Source of the DNA: Paraburkholderia sp. FT54
GTDB lineage: Bacteria > Pseudomonadota > Gammaproteobacteria > Burkholderiales > Burkholderiaceae
Direction of reading: 5' to 3'
Assembly (NCBI RefSeq): GCF_031585635.1
Contig: NZ_CP134196.1
Coordinates: forward strand, 2,294,001 to 2,358,000
Length of the DNA stretch: 64,000 nt
The notes under the pieces were generated by a model that was not told the origin of the DNA, searched no databases, and was given only the letters and a program-made list of their open reading frames with translations. The position numbers were made by a program, and so were the translations under genes. This document shows positions 34,733 through 43,569 of the stretch, piece by piece (position 1 is the stretch's first letter; every line of letters starts with the position of its first letter).

Positions 34733-34938
34733 CGGCAAGCAGGCGATCTCGATTCGTTCGCGACAACACGTGCGAATCGTTCGAACGTTCTCATCGGAAT
34801 AGTCGTACGGCAAAAGCGGCCCGGCAGCCCATCATCACCACAGGTCGCAACGACCGGGCAGCCACCGCAGCATGAATCCGAGCGGCGCTGTGCCGTCCGG
34901 TTGTCATCTGCCCTACCCCTTATTCCATGGAGATCGTC

Positions 34939-35622
34939 ATGCTGAAGTTTTACTTCCACCCCTCGCCGAACCCGATGAAAGTCGCGTTGATGCTCGAAGA
35001 ACTGCAGATCCCGTTCGAACTGATCGCCGTCGACACGTTCAAGGGCGAGCAACATCACCCCGAGTTTCTCCGCATCAACCCGAACGCGAAAGTCCCCGCG
35101 ATTACCGACGACGGCGTGACCGTGTTCGATTCGCACGCCATCCTGCTGCACCTCGCGGCGAAACACGACCAGTTCCTGCCGGCATCGGCTGACGAACGCG
35201 CGCAGGCCTTGTCGTGGCTGATGTTCGTCGCGACCGGACTGTCGCCGTTCTCGGGCCAGGCGGTGCACTTTCTGCATCACGCGCCATCGCCGCTGCCCTA
35301 TGCGCGCAATCGTTATCTGAAGGAAGTGGAGCGCCACTATCGCGTGCTGGACGAGCGCCTCGCGACGTCCAACTATCTGGCCGGCGATGCTTATTCGGTC
35401 GCGGACATCGCGCTGTGGGGCTGGGCTGGCTTCGCCGGCTACATTCTCGGCGAAGCGGGTCTGAGCGCGTATCCGAACGTGAAACGCGTCGTGGACGAAA
35501 TCTCCGCGCGCCCGGCCGCGGCGCGCGCACAGGCTTTGAAGGACCAGCTGACGCTGAAAGCCGAGTTCGACGAAGAAACCCGCCGCGCGCTATTTCCACA
35601 AAACGAAGACGTGGCGGCCTAA
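34939..35622 (+). CDS. Glutathione S-transferase family protein
   Basis: A 227-residue GST. The N-terminal thioredoxin-like domain has FYFHPSPNPMKVALMLEELQIPFE, KVPAITDDG and the Ser/Glu-type motif FDSHAILLHLA. The helical C-terminal domain has LAGDAYSVADIALWGWAG with the N-capping Asp. It resembles bacterial nu-like/YfcG-type enzymes rather than the beta class, which is inference from style. GGAG lies six bases before ATG 34939; ATG 34927 is an alternative. Confidence 0.87.
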   Translation: MLKFYFHPSPNPMKVALMLEELQIPFELIAVDTFKGEQHHPEFLRINPNAKVPAITDDGVTVFDSHAILLHLAAKHDQFLPASADERAQALSWLMFVATGLSPFSGQAVHFLHHAPSPLPYARNRYLKEVERHYRVLDERLATSNYLAGDAYSVADIALWGWAGFAGYILGEAGLSAYPNVKRVVDEISARPAAARAQALKDQLTLKAEFDEETRRALFPQNEDVAA

Positions 35623-35698
35623 GTAAGCGTCTTCCCGTTAGACACGCCGCGCCACGCGCTGCCATCGTGCAGCAATAGCGCGGCGGTCGCGTTAGCGG

Positions 35699-37291
35699 TC
35701 ATTTGAGGCCAAGCCGTTTGGCCAGCCGGTTCAGATTCGCCCGATCGAGACCAAGCTCGCGGGCGACGGCCGCCCAGTTCTGGTTGTGGCGCGCCAATGC
35801 GTCAAGAACCGTGGTTCGCTCGAACTCGGTGACCGCGCTGCGAAAGTCCTTCGATCCAGCCTCGCCTGTTTCAGCCGGTGCCTGGCTTTTGTCTTGCTCC
35901 GGCGCGGCTGACAGCGCGAAGTCGGCAGCGGTCAAGGTCAGGATCCGGCGGCGCTCGCGATTCGCGGCCAGTGCCTTGAGCGCGCTTCGCCCGATCAGGT
36001 GTTCGAGTTCACGCACGTTGCCCGGCCACGGATAGCGCAGCAGCATGGCTTGCGCATCCGCCGAAAGACGCAGGCTCAGAAGGCCGAGCCGCGAGCGATT
36101 CTCTTCAAGGAAAAACCCCGCCAGCAGCAACACATCGCGCCCGCGTTCGCGCAACGGCGGCACGTGTAACGGATAGACGCTGAGACGATGATAGAAGTCC
36201 GCGCGGAACCGCCCTGCGCGCACCTCTTCAGCGAGATCGCGATTCGTAGCGGCGATCAGCCGCACGTCGACCTTGTGTTCGTGGTCCGAGCCGATGCGCT
36301 GCAACTGGCCGTTCTGCAAAACCCGCAAAAGCTTGGCCTGCACGAGAAGCGGCAGTTCTCCGACTTCATCGAGAAAAATCGTTCCGCCGTCCGCCAGTTC
36401 GAATTTGCCGCGCCGGTCCGACGACGCGCCGGAGAACGCGCCCCGCACATGCCCGAACAGTTCGCTCTCGACGAGCGTATCCGGCAGCGCGGCGCAATTC
36501 AGACTGATCAGCGGCTTGTTGGCTCGCGACGAAAGCGCATGAATCGCATTGGCCACGAGTTCCTTGCCGACGCCGGTCTCGCCGGTGATCAGCACCGTCA
36601 GATCACTGCCGGCAACGACTTCGATTTCCTTGATCAGATGCGTGTGCGCCTCGCTGCTGCCGATCATCTCGCGCCGGCTCTGGCTGCTCGCCTGCCGGTA
36701 GGCCTCCGCGCGGCGCCGCTCCTCTTCGCTGCTGCGCGCCAGCGTATCGATTCGTTCGACGACGCTCACAGTGGCGGCGGCCAGGCTCAGAAACGCCTGC
36801 AGCGACGCCATGTCGATGCTGTCGAAACGCGCCGGATCCAGCGCATCGAGCGTGAGCAAACCCCACGGCTGGCCGCGAACAAACAGCGGACAGCCAAGGC
36901 AGTCGTGGACTTCGAGATGCCCGGCCACGCCTTGAACGAGCCCATCGTAGGGATCCGGCAAGTCGGAGTCGGCGGCGAAGCGCGTCGGCTCCGGCCGCGA
37001 CAAAAGCTGCTCGAAGCGCGGATGGTCGCCGACACGAAAGCGCCGGCCCAGCGTATCGCTGCTCAACCCGTCGATGGCGAGAGGCACCAGCGTGTCGCCC
37101 TCCAGACGCAACAAAGCGGCTGCGTCGCCGGGAAACAGTGTGCGCAGGCTGCTGAGCAGACGCCGGTAGCGCTCGCGGTCGGACAAGTCGCGCGACAGAT
37201 CGAGGATCAGCGGCGTCAGGACGTCGAGGAGCACCTCTGCAGTCAGATTGACTCCAGCAGGAGTCTGTTCGACTAAGGTCGAATTGACCAT
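35699..37291 (-). CDS. norR: NorR-type sigma-54-dependent nitric-oxide regulator
   Basis: A 530-residue activator with three parts. The N-terminal GAF domain (residues about 20-185, DLSDRERYRRLLSSLRTLFPGDAAALLRLEG) is where NorR binds NO through non-haem iron. The AAA+ domain has Walker A GETGVGKE, the sigma-54 contact loop as GAFSGA (Ser for the usual Thr), Walker B IFLDEVGELP and the Arg-finger region. The C-terminal helix-turn-helix reads NWAAVARELGLDRANLNRLAKRLGL. It is divergent from hmp, the expected target. ATG 37291 is chosen; the frame continues to a GTG at 37303. Confidence 0.9.
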   Translation of the reverse strand: MVNSTLVEQTPAGVNLTAEVLLDVLTPLILDLSRDLSDRERYRRLLSSLRTLFPGDAAALLRLEGDTLVPLAIDGLSSDTLGRRFRVGDHPRFEQLLSRPEPTRFAADSDLPDPYDGLVQGVAGHLEVHDCLGCPLFVRGQPWGLLTLDALDPARFDSIDMASLQAFLSLAAATVSVVERIDTLARSSEEERRRAEAYRQASSQSRREMIGSSEAHTHLIKEIEVVAGSDLTVLITGETGVGKELVANAIHALSSRANKPLISLNCAALPDTLVESELFGHVRGAFSGASSDRRGKFELADGGTIFLDEVGELPLLVQAKLLRVLQNGQLQRIGSDHEHKVDVRLIAATNRDLAEEVRAGRFRADFYHRLSVYPLHVPPLRERGRDVLLLAGFFLEENRSRLGLLSLRLSADAQAMLLRYPWPGNVRELEHLIGRSALKALAANRERRRILTLTAADFALSAAPEQDKSQAPAETGEAGSKDFRSAVTEFERTTVLDALARHNQNWAAVARELGLDRANLNRLAKRLGLK

Positions 37292-37330
37292 CACCAAGTT
37301 CACATCGTTGATTTAACTGCATTTTATACC

Positions 37331-37346
37331 TGGCACGAAACATGGA
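37331..37346 (+). promoter_or_regulatory. Sigma-54-like promoter of hmp
   Basis: TGGCACG (37331-37337), four bases, then ATGGA fits the consensus TGGCACR-N4-TTGCW at most positions. The -12 box is imperfect: GG instead of GC. It lies about 60 bases before the hmp start and downstream of the norR start, as expected for NorR activation. I found no clear GTCA-N3-TGAC enhancer. Confidence 0.55.
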
Positions 37347-37403
37347 TAGAGAAGCGCGTCAGTCGAAGCCCGACTCGATCTCAACCAACAACCAGGACTT
37401 CCC

Positions 37404-38585
37404 ATGCTTTCCGCCGAACACCGCGCCATCGTCAAAGCCACCGTTCCTCTTCTCGAAAGCGGAGGCGAGGCGCTGACCACGCACTTCTACGACATGCTGA
37501 TCAGCGAACATCCCGAAGTGCGCCCCATGTTCAACCTCGCCAATCAGGCGAGCGGCGCGCAGCAACGCGCGCTGGCCAACGGCGTGCTGATGTACGCACG
37601 TCACATCGATCAACTCGAACAACTTGGCGGGCTGGTCTCGCAGATCATCAACAAGCACGTCGCACTCAATATCCTGCCGGAGCATTATCCGATCGTTGGA
37701 CAGTGCCTGCTCAGATCCATCCGCGAAGTGCTCGGCGCGGAGATCGCCACCGATGCGGTCATCGAAGCGTGGGCCGCCGCCTATCAACAACTCGCTGATC
37801 TGTTGAGCGGACTCGAAGAGAAAATGTATGCCGAGCGTGAAGCGGCGCCGGGCGGCTGGCGCGGCACGCGGCTCTTTCGCGTCGCGCGTAAAGTGCGGGA
37901 AAGCGACGAGATCACGTCGTTCTATCTGCGCCCCGACGACAACGGCGAGTTGCTCGCGTTTCATCCGGGGCAATACATCGGCGTGCGGCTCCATATAGAC
38001 GGCGAAGAAGTGCGCCGCAATTATTCTCTGTCGGCGATGTCGAACGGCCGCGAATACCGTATCAGCGTGAAGCGCGAGCCGAATGGCAAGGTGTCGAACC
38101 ATCTGCACACGCGCGTCAACGAACACGATACGGTGGAACTGTTTGCGCCGGCCGGGGATTTCAAGCTCGAACACAGCGACAAGCCGCTGGTCCTGATCAG
38201 CGGCGGCGTGGGCATCACGCCCACGCTGGCGATGCTGCAAGCCGCGCTGAAGACCGATCGTCCGGTGCACTTCATTCACTCGGCGCGTCACGGCGGCGTG
38301 CATGCGTTCCGCGACATGATTGACCAGTTGGCCGCGCGTCATCCGACATTGAAGCGTTTCTATTGCTACGAACAGCGTCGCACGGAAGACGCCAACGCGC
38401 ACGGCATCGGCTATCTCGACGAAACGCGCCTCGACGCGTGGCTACCCGAAACGCGCGACGTCGATGTCTATTTCCTCGGACCGGTCGCGTTCATGAAGGC
38501 CATCAAGAGGCACCTGAAGGCGATCGGCGTACCGGCGTCGCAGAGCCGTTATGAATTTTTCGGTCCGGCTTCCGCATTGGAATAA
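37404..38585 (+). CDS. hmp: Flavohemoprotein (nitric oxide dioxygenase)
   Basis: A 393-residue flavohaemoglobin of standard length. The globin domain (1-140) has the proximal His region NKHVALNILPEHYPIVG. The ferredoxin-reductase part has the FAD motif RRNYSLSAM and NAD motif LISGGVGITPTLAMLQ, ending SRYEFFGPA. It oxidises NO to nitrate using O2 and NAD(P)H in the cytoplasm. The divergent norR and the sigma-54-like promoter indicate induction by NO. Confidence 0.95.
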   Translation: MLSAEHRAIVKATVPLLESGGEALTTHFYDMLISEHPEVRPMFNLANQASGAQQRALANGVLMYARHIDQLEQLGGLVSQIINKHVALNILPEHYPIVGQCLLRSIREVLGAEIATDAVIEAWAAAYQQLADLLSGLEEKMYAEREAAPGGWRGTRLFRVARKVRESDEITSFYLRPDDNGELLAFHPGQYIGVRLHIDGEEVRRNYSLSAMSNGREYRISVKREPNGKVSNHLHTRVNEHDTVELFAPAGDFKLEHSDKPLVLISGGVGITPTLAMLQAALKTDRPVHFIHSARHGGVHAFRDMIDQLAARHPTLKRFYCYEQRRTEDANAHGIGYLDETRLDAWLPETRDVDVYFLGPVAFMKAIKRHLKAIGVPASQSRYEFFGPASALE

Positions 38586-38603
38586 ACCGCGGTTCTGTCT
38601 CAC

Positions 38604-38633
38604 GTGCGAACAGCCGGCGCCGGCTGTTCGCAC
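38604..38633. terminator. Perfect 30-base palindrome after hmp
   Basis: GTGCGAACAGCCGGC is followed directly by its exact reverse complement, giving 15 base pairs without a spacer. It lies 18 bases after the hmp stop and between hmp and a convergent small gene. It probably acts as a bidirectional terminator or 3' stabiliser, since no T-run is present. Regulator binding cannot be excluded. Confidence 0.6.
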
Positions 38634-38659
38634 GCAACCGCCGCGTTGCAGTTACGCCC

Positions 38660-38947
38660 TCAGCAAAGCGTTGCGCTTGTCACCCAGGACATGCTCCTGA
38701 AGCGCGCGACCATGGCATCGACCAACTCGCGTTGCGCCTGGGCCAGCGCTATGGTGACTTCTTCGAACCCACTGCCGGGAAGCGTCGTCACATCGACTTT
38801 CTCGACGTTGCGCGAGAATGGCAACAGCACCTGCCAGATTGCAGCAATGCGCATACCGTGAAGCGCCGCGCGCACCACGAGCCGATGACGGCCTGAAGCG
38901 TGCGCCGACAGCACCTGCAAACCGCTCTCGGAAGATTCACTGGTCAT
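38660..38947 (-). CDS. Hypothetical protein
   Basis: A 95-residue soluble protein with a plausible GGGGAA ribosome site. It alternates strands and helices (LQVLSAHASGRHRLVVRAALHGMRIAAIWQVLLPF, then VDVTTLPGSGFEEVTIALAQAQRELVDAMVARF), a pattern compatible with a small ferredoxin-like or ACT-like fold, but I recognise no family. It converges on hmp. Confidence 0.55.
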   Translation of the reverse strand: MTSESSESGLQVLSAHASGRHRLVVRAALHGMRIAAIWQVLLPFSRNVEKVDVTTLPGSGFEEVTIALAQAQRELVDAMVARFRSMSWVTSATLC

Positions 38948-39018
38948 GTCGTTCCCCTATATGTTGGCTGATCCGCGTTTCTCGCGGCATTCAGATGTTT
39001 GTCGATTCTTCCACTCTA

Positions 39019-39165
39019 CTAAGACATTTTGACGATGCCGCCCAGCCGTCTCAGCAATGCGTCGGCATGTTCCCGATCGACTCTTGATATCTCGCGCTGA
39101 TTCAGTATCGCCTCGATCCGTTGACGCCAATAACCCGGCTCATTGACCAGCGACGTGCAAGCCAT
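39019..39165 (-). CDS. Small hypothetical protein
   Basis: A 48-residue helical peptide (YWRQRIEAILNQREISRVDREHADALLRRLGGI) preceded by AAGGTG six bases upstream of the ATG at 39165. The same frame is open further up, with ATG 39255 as alternative, which would add 30 residues (HASFKNDLSHIETIVTALERF) that also look protein-like. Function unknown. 39166-39433 otherwise shows nothing I can support. Confidence 0.45.
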   Translation of the reverse strand: MACTSLVNEPGYWRQRIEAILNQREISRVDREHADALLRRLGGIVKMS

Positions 39166-39433
39166 CGAATCACCTTTTGAAGTGAATCGCTCAAGCGCTG
39201 TGACTATCGTTTCAATGTGCGAGAGATCGTTCTTAAAAGAAGCGTGACTTCCCATTGCATTCCCGGCTAACTTTTTAGGCGCCTTCGGATCGCCCCTCGA
39301 ACGAGTTGGCAAGCAATGCGATACCCATGTCGTATCCGAATCGGCCGATCCGTCCTGCTTGCAGGAAAGCGAAACAACAGCCCTGAAGCGCTTGCCCCAA
39401 GGCTGCGTGAGCATTGCAGTTCGCTGATTCGTT

Positions 39434-39958
39434 TTATTTGGCCCGCGTCGCTGCAGGCACCGGCAACTGGCTGGCCTGTGCCATGGCAATGGCTTGCGCG
39501 GTGGCTTTGCGCATCGCGTCGTAGGCAGCGCCTGCGCTGGCAACGGCTGACTTGAACGCGGTGACCGCGAGTTCGGAACCTGTTGGAGCATTGCGTGCAA
39601 AGTCGTCGACAACCGTCTGCATTTTTGCGTTGGACTGTGCGAATCGATCTTCGAAGATCTTCAGAAACTCGGCCTGTGCGCCGTTGGCAATGTCGAGCAT
39701 GTGACTGTTGTACGACAGCAGTTTCTCCGCGACCGGTTGCGCGTTGCTGACCTGATGAACAAACAATTCGACCGGTGTCTTACCGGACATCGCCATCTGC
39801 CATGCCTGTTCGCTCTCCGCGAGCGTGGCTCTGGCTGCCTGCAGGTTCAACTTGGCCAGCTCTTCAAAATACTGGAATGTTTGCTGCGCCAACGAAAATG
39901 CGACGGCAACATTGGCACTTTGCACGGAGATAAATTGCTCTGGCGTCGAAAAATACAC
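39434..39958 (-). CDS. Phasin family protein
   Basis: A 174-residue helical protein with the phasin_2 pattern: EQFISVQSANVAVAFSLAQQTFQYFEELAKLNLQAARATLAESE, then helices ending in an Ala-rich tail (SAVASAGAAYDAMRKATAQAIAMAQ). Phasins coat polyhydroxyalkanoate granules. The start is a GTG at 39958 with GGAG six bases upstream; there is no ATG near the conserved N-terminus (YFSTPEQF). No PHA synthesis gene is adjacent. Confidence 0.85.
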   Translation of the reverse strand: MYFSTPEQFISVQSANVAVAFSLAQQTFQYFEELAKLNLQAARATLAESEQAWQMAMSGKTPVELFVHQVSNAQPVAEKLLSYNSHMLDIANGAQAEFLKIFEDRFAQSNAKMQTVVDDFARNAPTGSELAVTAFKSAVASAGAAYDAMRKATAQAIAMAQASQLPVPAATRAK

Positions 39959-40413
39959 TCTGCACTCCTTCCTTAAACGTTCATTGCTCAGACAAGAGGT
40001 ATGCGAAACCAGCGGTACGCAAGCTCGAATCGTTCCGCGATGCAGCATTAGACGAAACATTCTAACTTTGTTAAATCGGCACCTGGCGCACTCTTTTGTA
40101 GGTAGTTACCCTTGAATGACGGCGTCGTATCGACTGAGGAATGACGACACTCCGATCTTCGAAAGATCAGCGGAATGTTCGCGGCGTCGCCGTACTCGCC
40201 GACCCGTCGGAAACAACGCGGAAAGGCACTGTCGGTAAGTAGATTGATCGTGCTATGGGAGCCTGAGCAGATGTGCGATGGACGATCAAATGCACGCGAC
40301 CGCAATCGTCTATCGCTCGATCGAAAGGACCACTACCGACATTACGGGCTTGCCCGCGGACTCGGGCGCCGTCTATGCGATGATGCCCCACGTCGCCCGA
40401 CGCCCCGGAGATC
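39959..40413. other. Intergenic region without a supported gene
   Basis: This 455-base gap between the phasin and the Fet4-like gene has short open frames on both strands without ribosome sites or protein-like composition. It should carry the phasin promoter leftward and the promoter of the Fet4-like gene rightward. I see no repeat or RNA structure. Confidence 0.4.
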
Positions 40414-40911
40414 ATGATGAGCAGCAAATGGTTTTCGAAGTTCTCAAGCTACCTCTCCACGATGACCGGCAGGCCCGCCACCTTTGTTCTGGCCGTCGTC
40501 ATGGTGATCGTCTGGGCGACCACCGGTCCGCTCTTTCATTACAGCGATACGTGGCAGCCAGTGATCAACACGTCGACCACGATCGTCACGTTCCTGATGG
40601 TTTTCCTGATCCAGAACACCCAGAATCGCGACACGGCCGCGATGCAGATCAAGCTCGACGAGTTGATCCGCGCATTGGAAGGGGCTCACAACGCCTTGCT
40701 CGATCTTGAAGAACTCGAGGAAAAAGACTTGACCCGCTTCCGCAAACACTACGAAAAACTGGCCGAGGAAGCACGGAGCGCGCTGCGTGCCGGCGGCAAC
40801 GATACCGATTCGCCCTTCGTCGACAATCGCGATGACGATGATGGTAGCGACGCGCGGCGAAGCGATAAAAATCGCGATGGCAACACGGGAGCGGCGGCGC
40901 AACGCGATTAG
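40414..40911 (+). CDS. Low-affinity iron permease (Fet4-like) family small protein
   Basis: A 165-residue protein. Two transmembrane helices (TFVLAVVMVIVWATTGPLF and TSTTIVTFLMVFLI) are followed by the family signature QNTQNRDTAAMQIKLDELIRALEGA, a cytoplasmic helical tail, and a strongly acidic/basic C-terminus (VDNRDDDDGSDARRSDKNRD). Homologues are annotated as low-affinity iron permeases after yeast Fet4, but short bacterial members are not shown to transport iron. GGAG lies close to two consecutive ATGs (40414 and 40417). Confidence 0.82.
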   Translation: MMSSKWFSKFSSYLSTMTGRPATFVLAVVMVIVWATTGPLFHYSDTWQPVINTSTTIVTFLMVFLIQNTQNRDTAAMQIKLDELIRALEGAHNALLDLEELEEKDLTRFRKHYEKLAEEARSALRAGGNDTDSPFVDNRDDDDGSDARRSDKNRDGNTGAAAQRD

Positions 40912-40969
40912 CCAACGCTTTGTCGGCGACGGATCGGCGCTTTGGATGGGTCGTTTGCGCGTCGTCCGG

Positions 40970-42001
40970 CTAGAAGCGTGCAACGTCGATCACGGCATCG
41001 GCGAATGCTTTCGGCGCTTCCTGCGGCAAGTTGTGTCCGACACCACCGCCGATGTTCCGATGCGCGTACTTGCCGGTGAACTTCTTCGCGTACGCCGCCG
41101 GCTCGGGATGCGGTGCGCCGTTCGCGTCCCCTTCCATTGTGATGGTCGGCACGGATATCGTCGGCGCCGCTGCCAGACGCTTCTCGAGGTCGTCGTACTG
41201 CGCCTCGCCCTTGACCAGCCCCAGACGCCAGCGATAGTTGTGGATCACCACCGCAACGTAGTCCGGGTTATTGAAGGATTGCGCCGAGCGCTCGAACGTC
41301 GCGTCGTCGAAATTCCATTTCGGCGATGCCGTGTGCCAGATCAGCTTGTTGAAGTCGTGCCGGTTCGCTTCATAGCCCGCATAGCCGCGTTCCGTGGCGA
41401 AGTAGAACTGATACCACCACGCCTGTTCCGCTTTCGGCGGCAACGGCGTGCGGTTCGCTTCCTGACTGCCGATCAGATAGCCGCTCACCGAGACCATCGC
41501 CTTGCATCGCTCAGGCCACAGCGCGGCAATGATATTCACCGTACGCGCACCCCAGTCGAAGCCGCCGAAAATCGCCTTGTCGATCTTCAGCGCGTCCATC
41601 AGCGCAATGATGTCGACCGCCACGACAGCCTGCTGGCCGTTGCGCGGCGTATCCGCGGACAGGAAGCGCGTCGTGCCATAACCCCGCAGATACGGCACGA
41701 TGACCCGATAGCCGGCCGCTGCGAGCAAGGGCGTGACTTCAGCAAAGGCGTAAATATCGTACGGCCAGCCATGCAGCAGGATCACGACCGGTCCGTTCCG
41801 CGGACCCGCTTCGGCGTAGCCAATACTGAGCGCGCCGGCGTTGATCTGCTTCAGGTTATCGAACGAGGCGACACGTGTTCCTGAGTTCGTGCTGTTGGAC
41901 TGCGCGTTGGCAAGCCCGCTCAGTCCCAGTTCCATCAGGCTGAGGCCCGCCACCGTCGTCCCGAGCAGGCGACGACGCCGAATATTGATCTGGTCAGACA
42001 T
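40970..42001 (-). CDS. Exported alpha/beta hydrolase (epoxide hydrolase/haloalkane dehalogenase type)
   Basis: A 343-residue protein. The N-terminus has a Tat-like signal (IRRRRLLGTTVAGLSLMEL). The hydrolase core has the oxyanion motif LHGWPYD, nucleophile elbow GGFDWGARTV with Asp as nucleophile, and catalytic His in GGGVGHNLPQEAP. Asp nucleophiles are typical of epoxide hydrolases and haloalkane dehalogenases, not esterases. Lid residues WWYQFYF and two Tyr-rich segments suggest epoxide-hydrolase-like chemistry, not certain. Its C-terminal end faces the Fet4-like gene. Confidence 0.8.
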   Translation of the reverse strand: MSDQINIRRRRLLGTTVAGLSLMELGLSGLANAQSNSTNSGTRVASFDNLKQINAGALSIGYAEAGPRNGPVVILLHGWPYDIYAFAEVTPLLAAAGYRVIVPYLRGYGTTRFLSADTPRNGQQAVVAVDIIALMDALKIDKAIFGGFDWGARTVNIIAALWPERCKAMVSVSGYLIGSQEANRTPLPPKAEQAWWYQFYFATERGYAGYEANRHDFNKLIWHTASPKWNFDDATFERSAQSFNNPDYVAVVIHNYRWRLGLVKGEAQYDDLEKRLAAAPTISVPTITMEGDANGAPHPEPAAYAKKFTGKYAHRNIGGGVGHNLPQEAPKAFADAVIDVARF

Positions 42002-42134
42002 GGCTAACTCTCCTTATTCCTTATGTGCGACAACGCTGAATTGAACGGCGCGTCCGCGGGACGCATCGAATGATTGAACCTGAACATCGCGAGGCGCAGC
42101 CGGCAGCAACGGCCGTCCGCAAAGCGGAGATTCG

Positions 42135-42449
42135 TTAGGGCTTGGCGTAAATCGCGCCGAGACCGATCACTTCAGTGTCCGACGCACGCGAGCCCGATGC
42201 GGAGCTGCCGCCCATCGCCGGGCCATATGACGACGCCGCCAAGCCGTGCTGGGCACCGAGGCGAGCCTCGGCAGCTTCGATATTCCTTGGGTACTGCGTT
42301 TCATCGCTCGCGGGGTTGTAACCGACCTTCTGCAACTCGACGAGTTGCGCGCGAACCTCGGACCGAGTAAGCGGCTGGTTCGTTTGCGCGAACGACAACG
42401 CCGGCAGAGCGACGGCAGCGGCGACGATAAGCGATTGAATGAGTTTCAT
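42135..42449 (-). CDS. DUF4148-family exported protein
   Basis: A 104-residue periplasmic protein. Signal peptide LIQSLIVAAAVALPALSFA, then the DUF4148 pattern LTRSEVRAQLVELQKVGYNPASDETQYPRNIEAAEARL. This family is abundant in Burkholderiales and has no known function. GAGGTG stands six bases before ATG 42449. A paralogue is at 59303. The 300-base gap to 42750 holds its promoter; no further gene is supported there. Confidence 0.85.
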   Translation of the reverse strand: MKLIQSLIVAAAVALPALSFAQTNQPLTRSEVRAQLVELQKVGYNPASDETQYPRNIEAAEARLGAQHGLAASSYGPAMGGSSASGSRASDTEVIGLGAIYAKP

Positions 42450-42750
42450 GACTTTCACCTCGAGAAAATGTCTTCCACGCAAACGCCCGTTTGCGTTTCC
42501 AGTTTGCATGGCCAGTTCGGCTGGCGTGGAAGCATTAGACCGCGCGGACGTATCTGGCTTATGTCGGCAATGCCCGCTGGTGAAACGTTATGTACCGTGG
42601 TACGGCGCAGATACATTGCGATACAAAGCAGTCGGCCCTGGTGAAGTCGCTGGTCGCTTTGAGATTACCGGTCCGAATCGGGTCGCTTCAGCTTGCCAGC
42701 ACAGGCTGTGGACGCAACTCAAAGCGGGACGGTCACTTACAATACTGTAG

Positions 42751-43491
42751 ATGAACCCCTCTTCAATAGCATCGATGCGAGACGTGCTGACTTCCTGTTT
42801 CTGGAGCGGCGACGTCATGCGCAGTCGAAGCGTAAGTGACATCGTGCTGTCAGGCACGGTCGAGGTGCCTGTTCCCCCCGCTCGTGTGCTTGCGGATTGG
42901 GACAGGGAGACATCGTCGCGGATGGTCCTCGAACCCGGTGACGTCGAGGTCATGCCGTTGGCGCGAACGCAGATGCGCTGGCCGGACTACATACGCTGCG
43001 TGCGGGCCATGTCCGAGTGGACAGGCGCGCTCGGACTGCCCGCGGTGCTCGCCGCCAGCGACATTGCCCTCATGGCCTGCCGCGGCGCGAGGTATCACCA
43101 TGACGGCGCGCAATACGGCGGTGCGGCCTTTTGCAACCTCTTTCTCAGCGAGGACAAGGGTCTGGATGTGCATTTCCCCGGTACGGGTCATCGCATTCCT
43201 CTCAAGCGCGGAACAGCCTTGATATTCGACACGGGCCAGCCTCATGGCGTAATTCAGCGCGGCAGCAGCGGGTTTAACGTCGCCGACTTCGCGCCGGACC
43301 GGGATTACACCCAGATATTCCTGACGTGGGAGCTGCCCATTGAAAATGCCCATGTTGCGCGCGCGCTTGAAGTCGCCTTCGACATCGCCCCTTCGACCTC
43401 GTTGCAAGCGGATGGAGAGCAAGTCTGCGTGAATGGCGAACAGGCCATCGTGTGCCCGGATTCCGGTCGTTGGTGCCGGGTTGACACGTGA
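42751..43491 (+). CDS. Putative Fe(II)-dependent oxygenase-like protein (HxD...H)
   Basis: A 246-residue protein. The middle contains YHHDGAQYGGAAFCNLFLSEDKGLDVHFPG, then GTALIFDTGQPHGVIQRG, which reproduces the HxD...H metal triad and beta-jellyroll spacing of 2-oxoglutarate/Fe(II) oxygenases. A basic residue for 2-oxoglutarate is not obvious, so a cupin-like or other oxygenase remains possible. The start is uncertain; ATG 42817 has GGAG upstream and would remove 22 residues. Substrate unknown. Confidence 0.55.
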   Translation: MNPSSIASMRDVLTSCFWSGDVMRSRSVSDIVLSGTVEVPVPPARVLADWDRETSSRMVLEPGDVEVMPLARTQMRWPDYIRCVRAMSEWTGALGLPAVLAASDIALMACRGARYHHDGAQYGGAAFCNLFLSEDKGLDVHFPGTGHRIPLKRGTALIFDTGQPHGVIQRGSSGFNVADFAPDRDYTQIFLTWELPIENAHVARALEVAFDIAPSTSLQADGEQVCVNGEQAIVCPDSGRWCRVDT

Positions 43492-43569
43492 GCGGCCTGA
43501 GGACGCGTTCACCAATCGTGTGCGGGTCACACGGGCGATGGGCGATGGGCGTTGAGATGGCGTGGCGCG

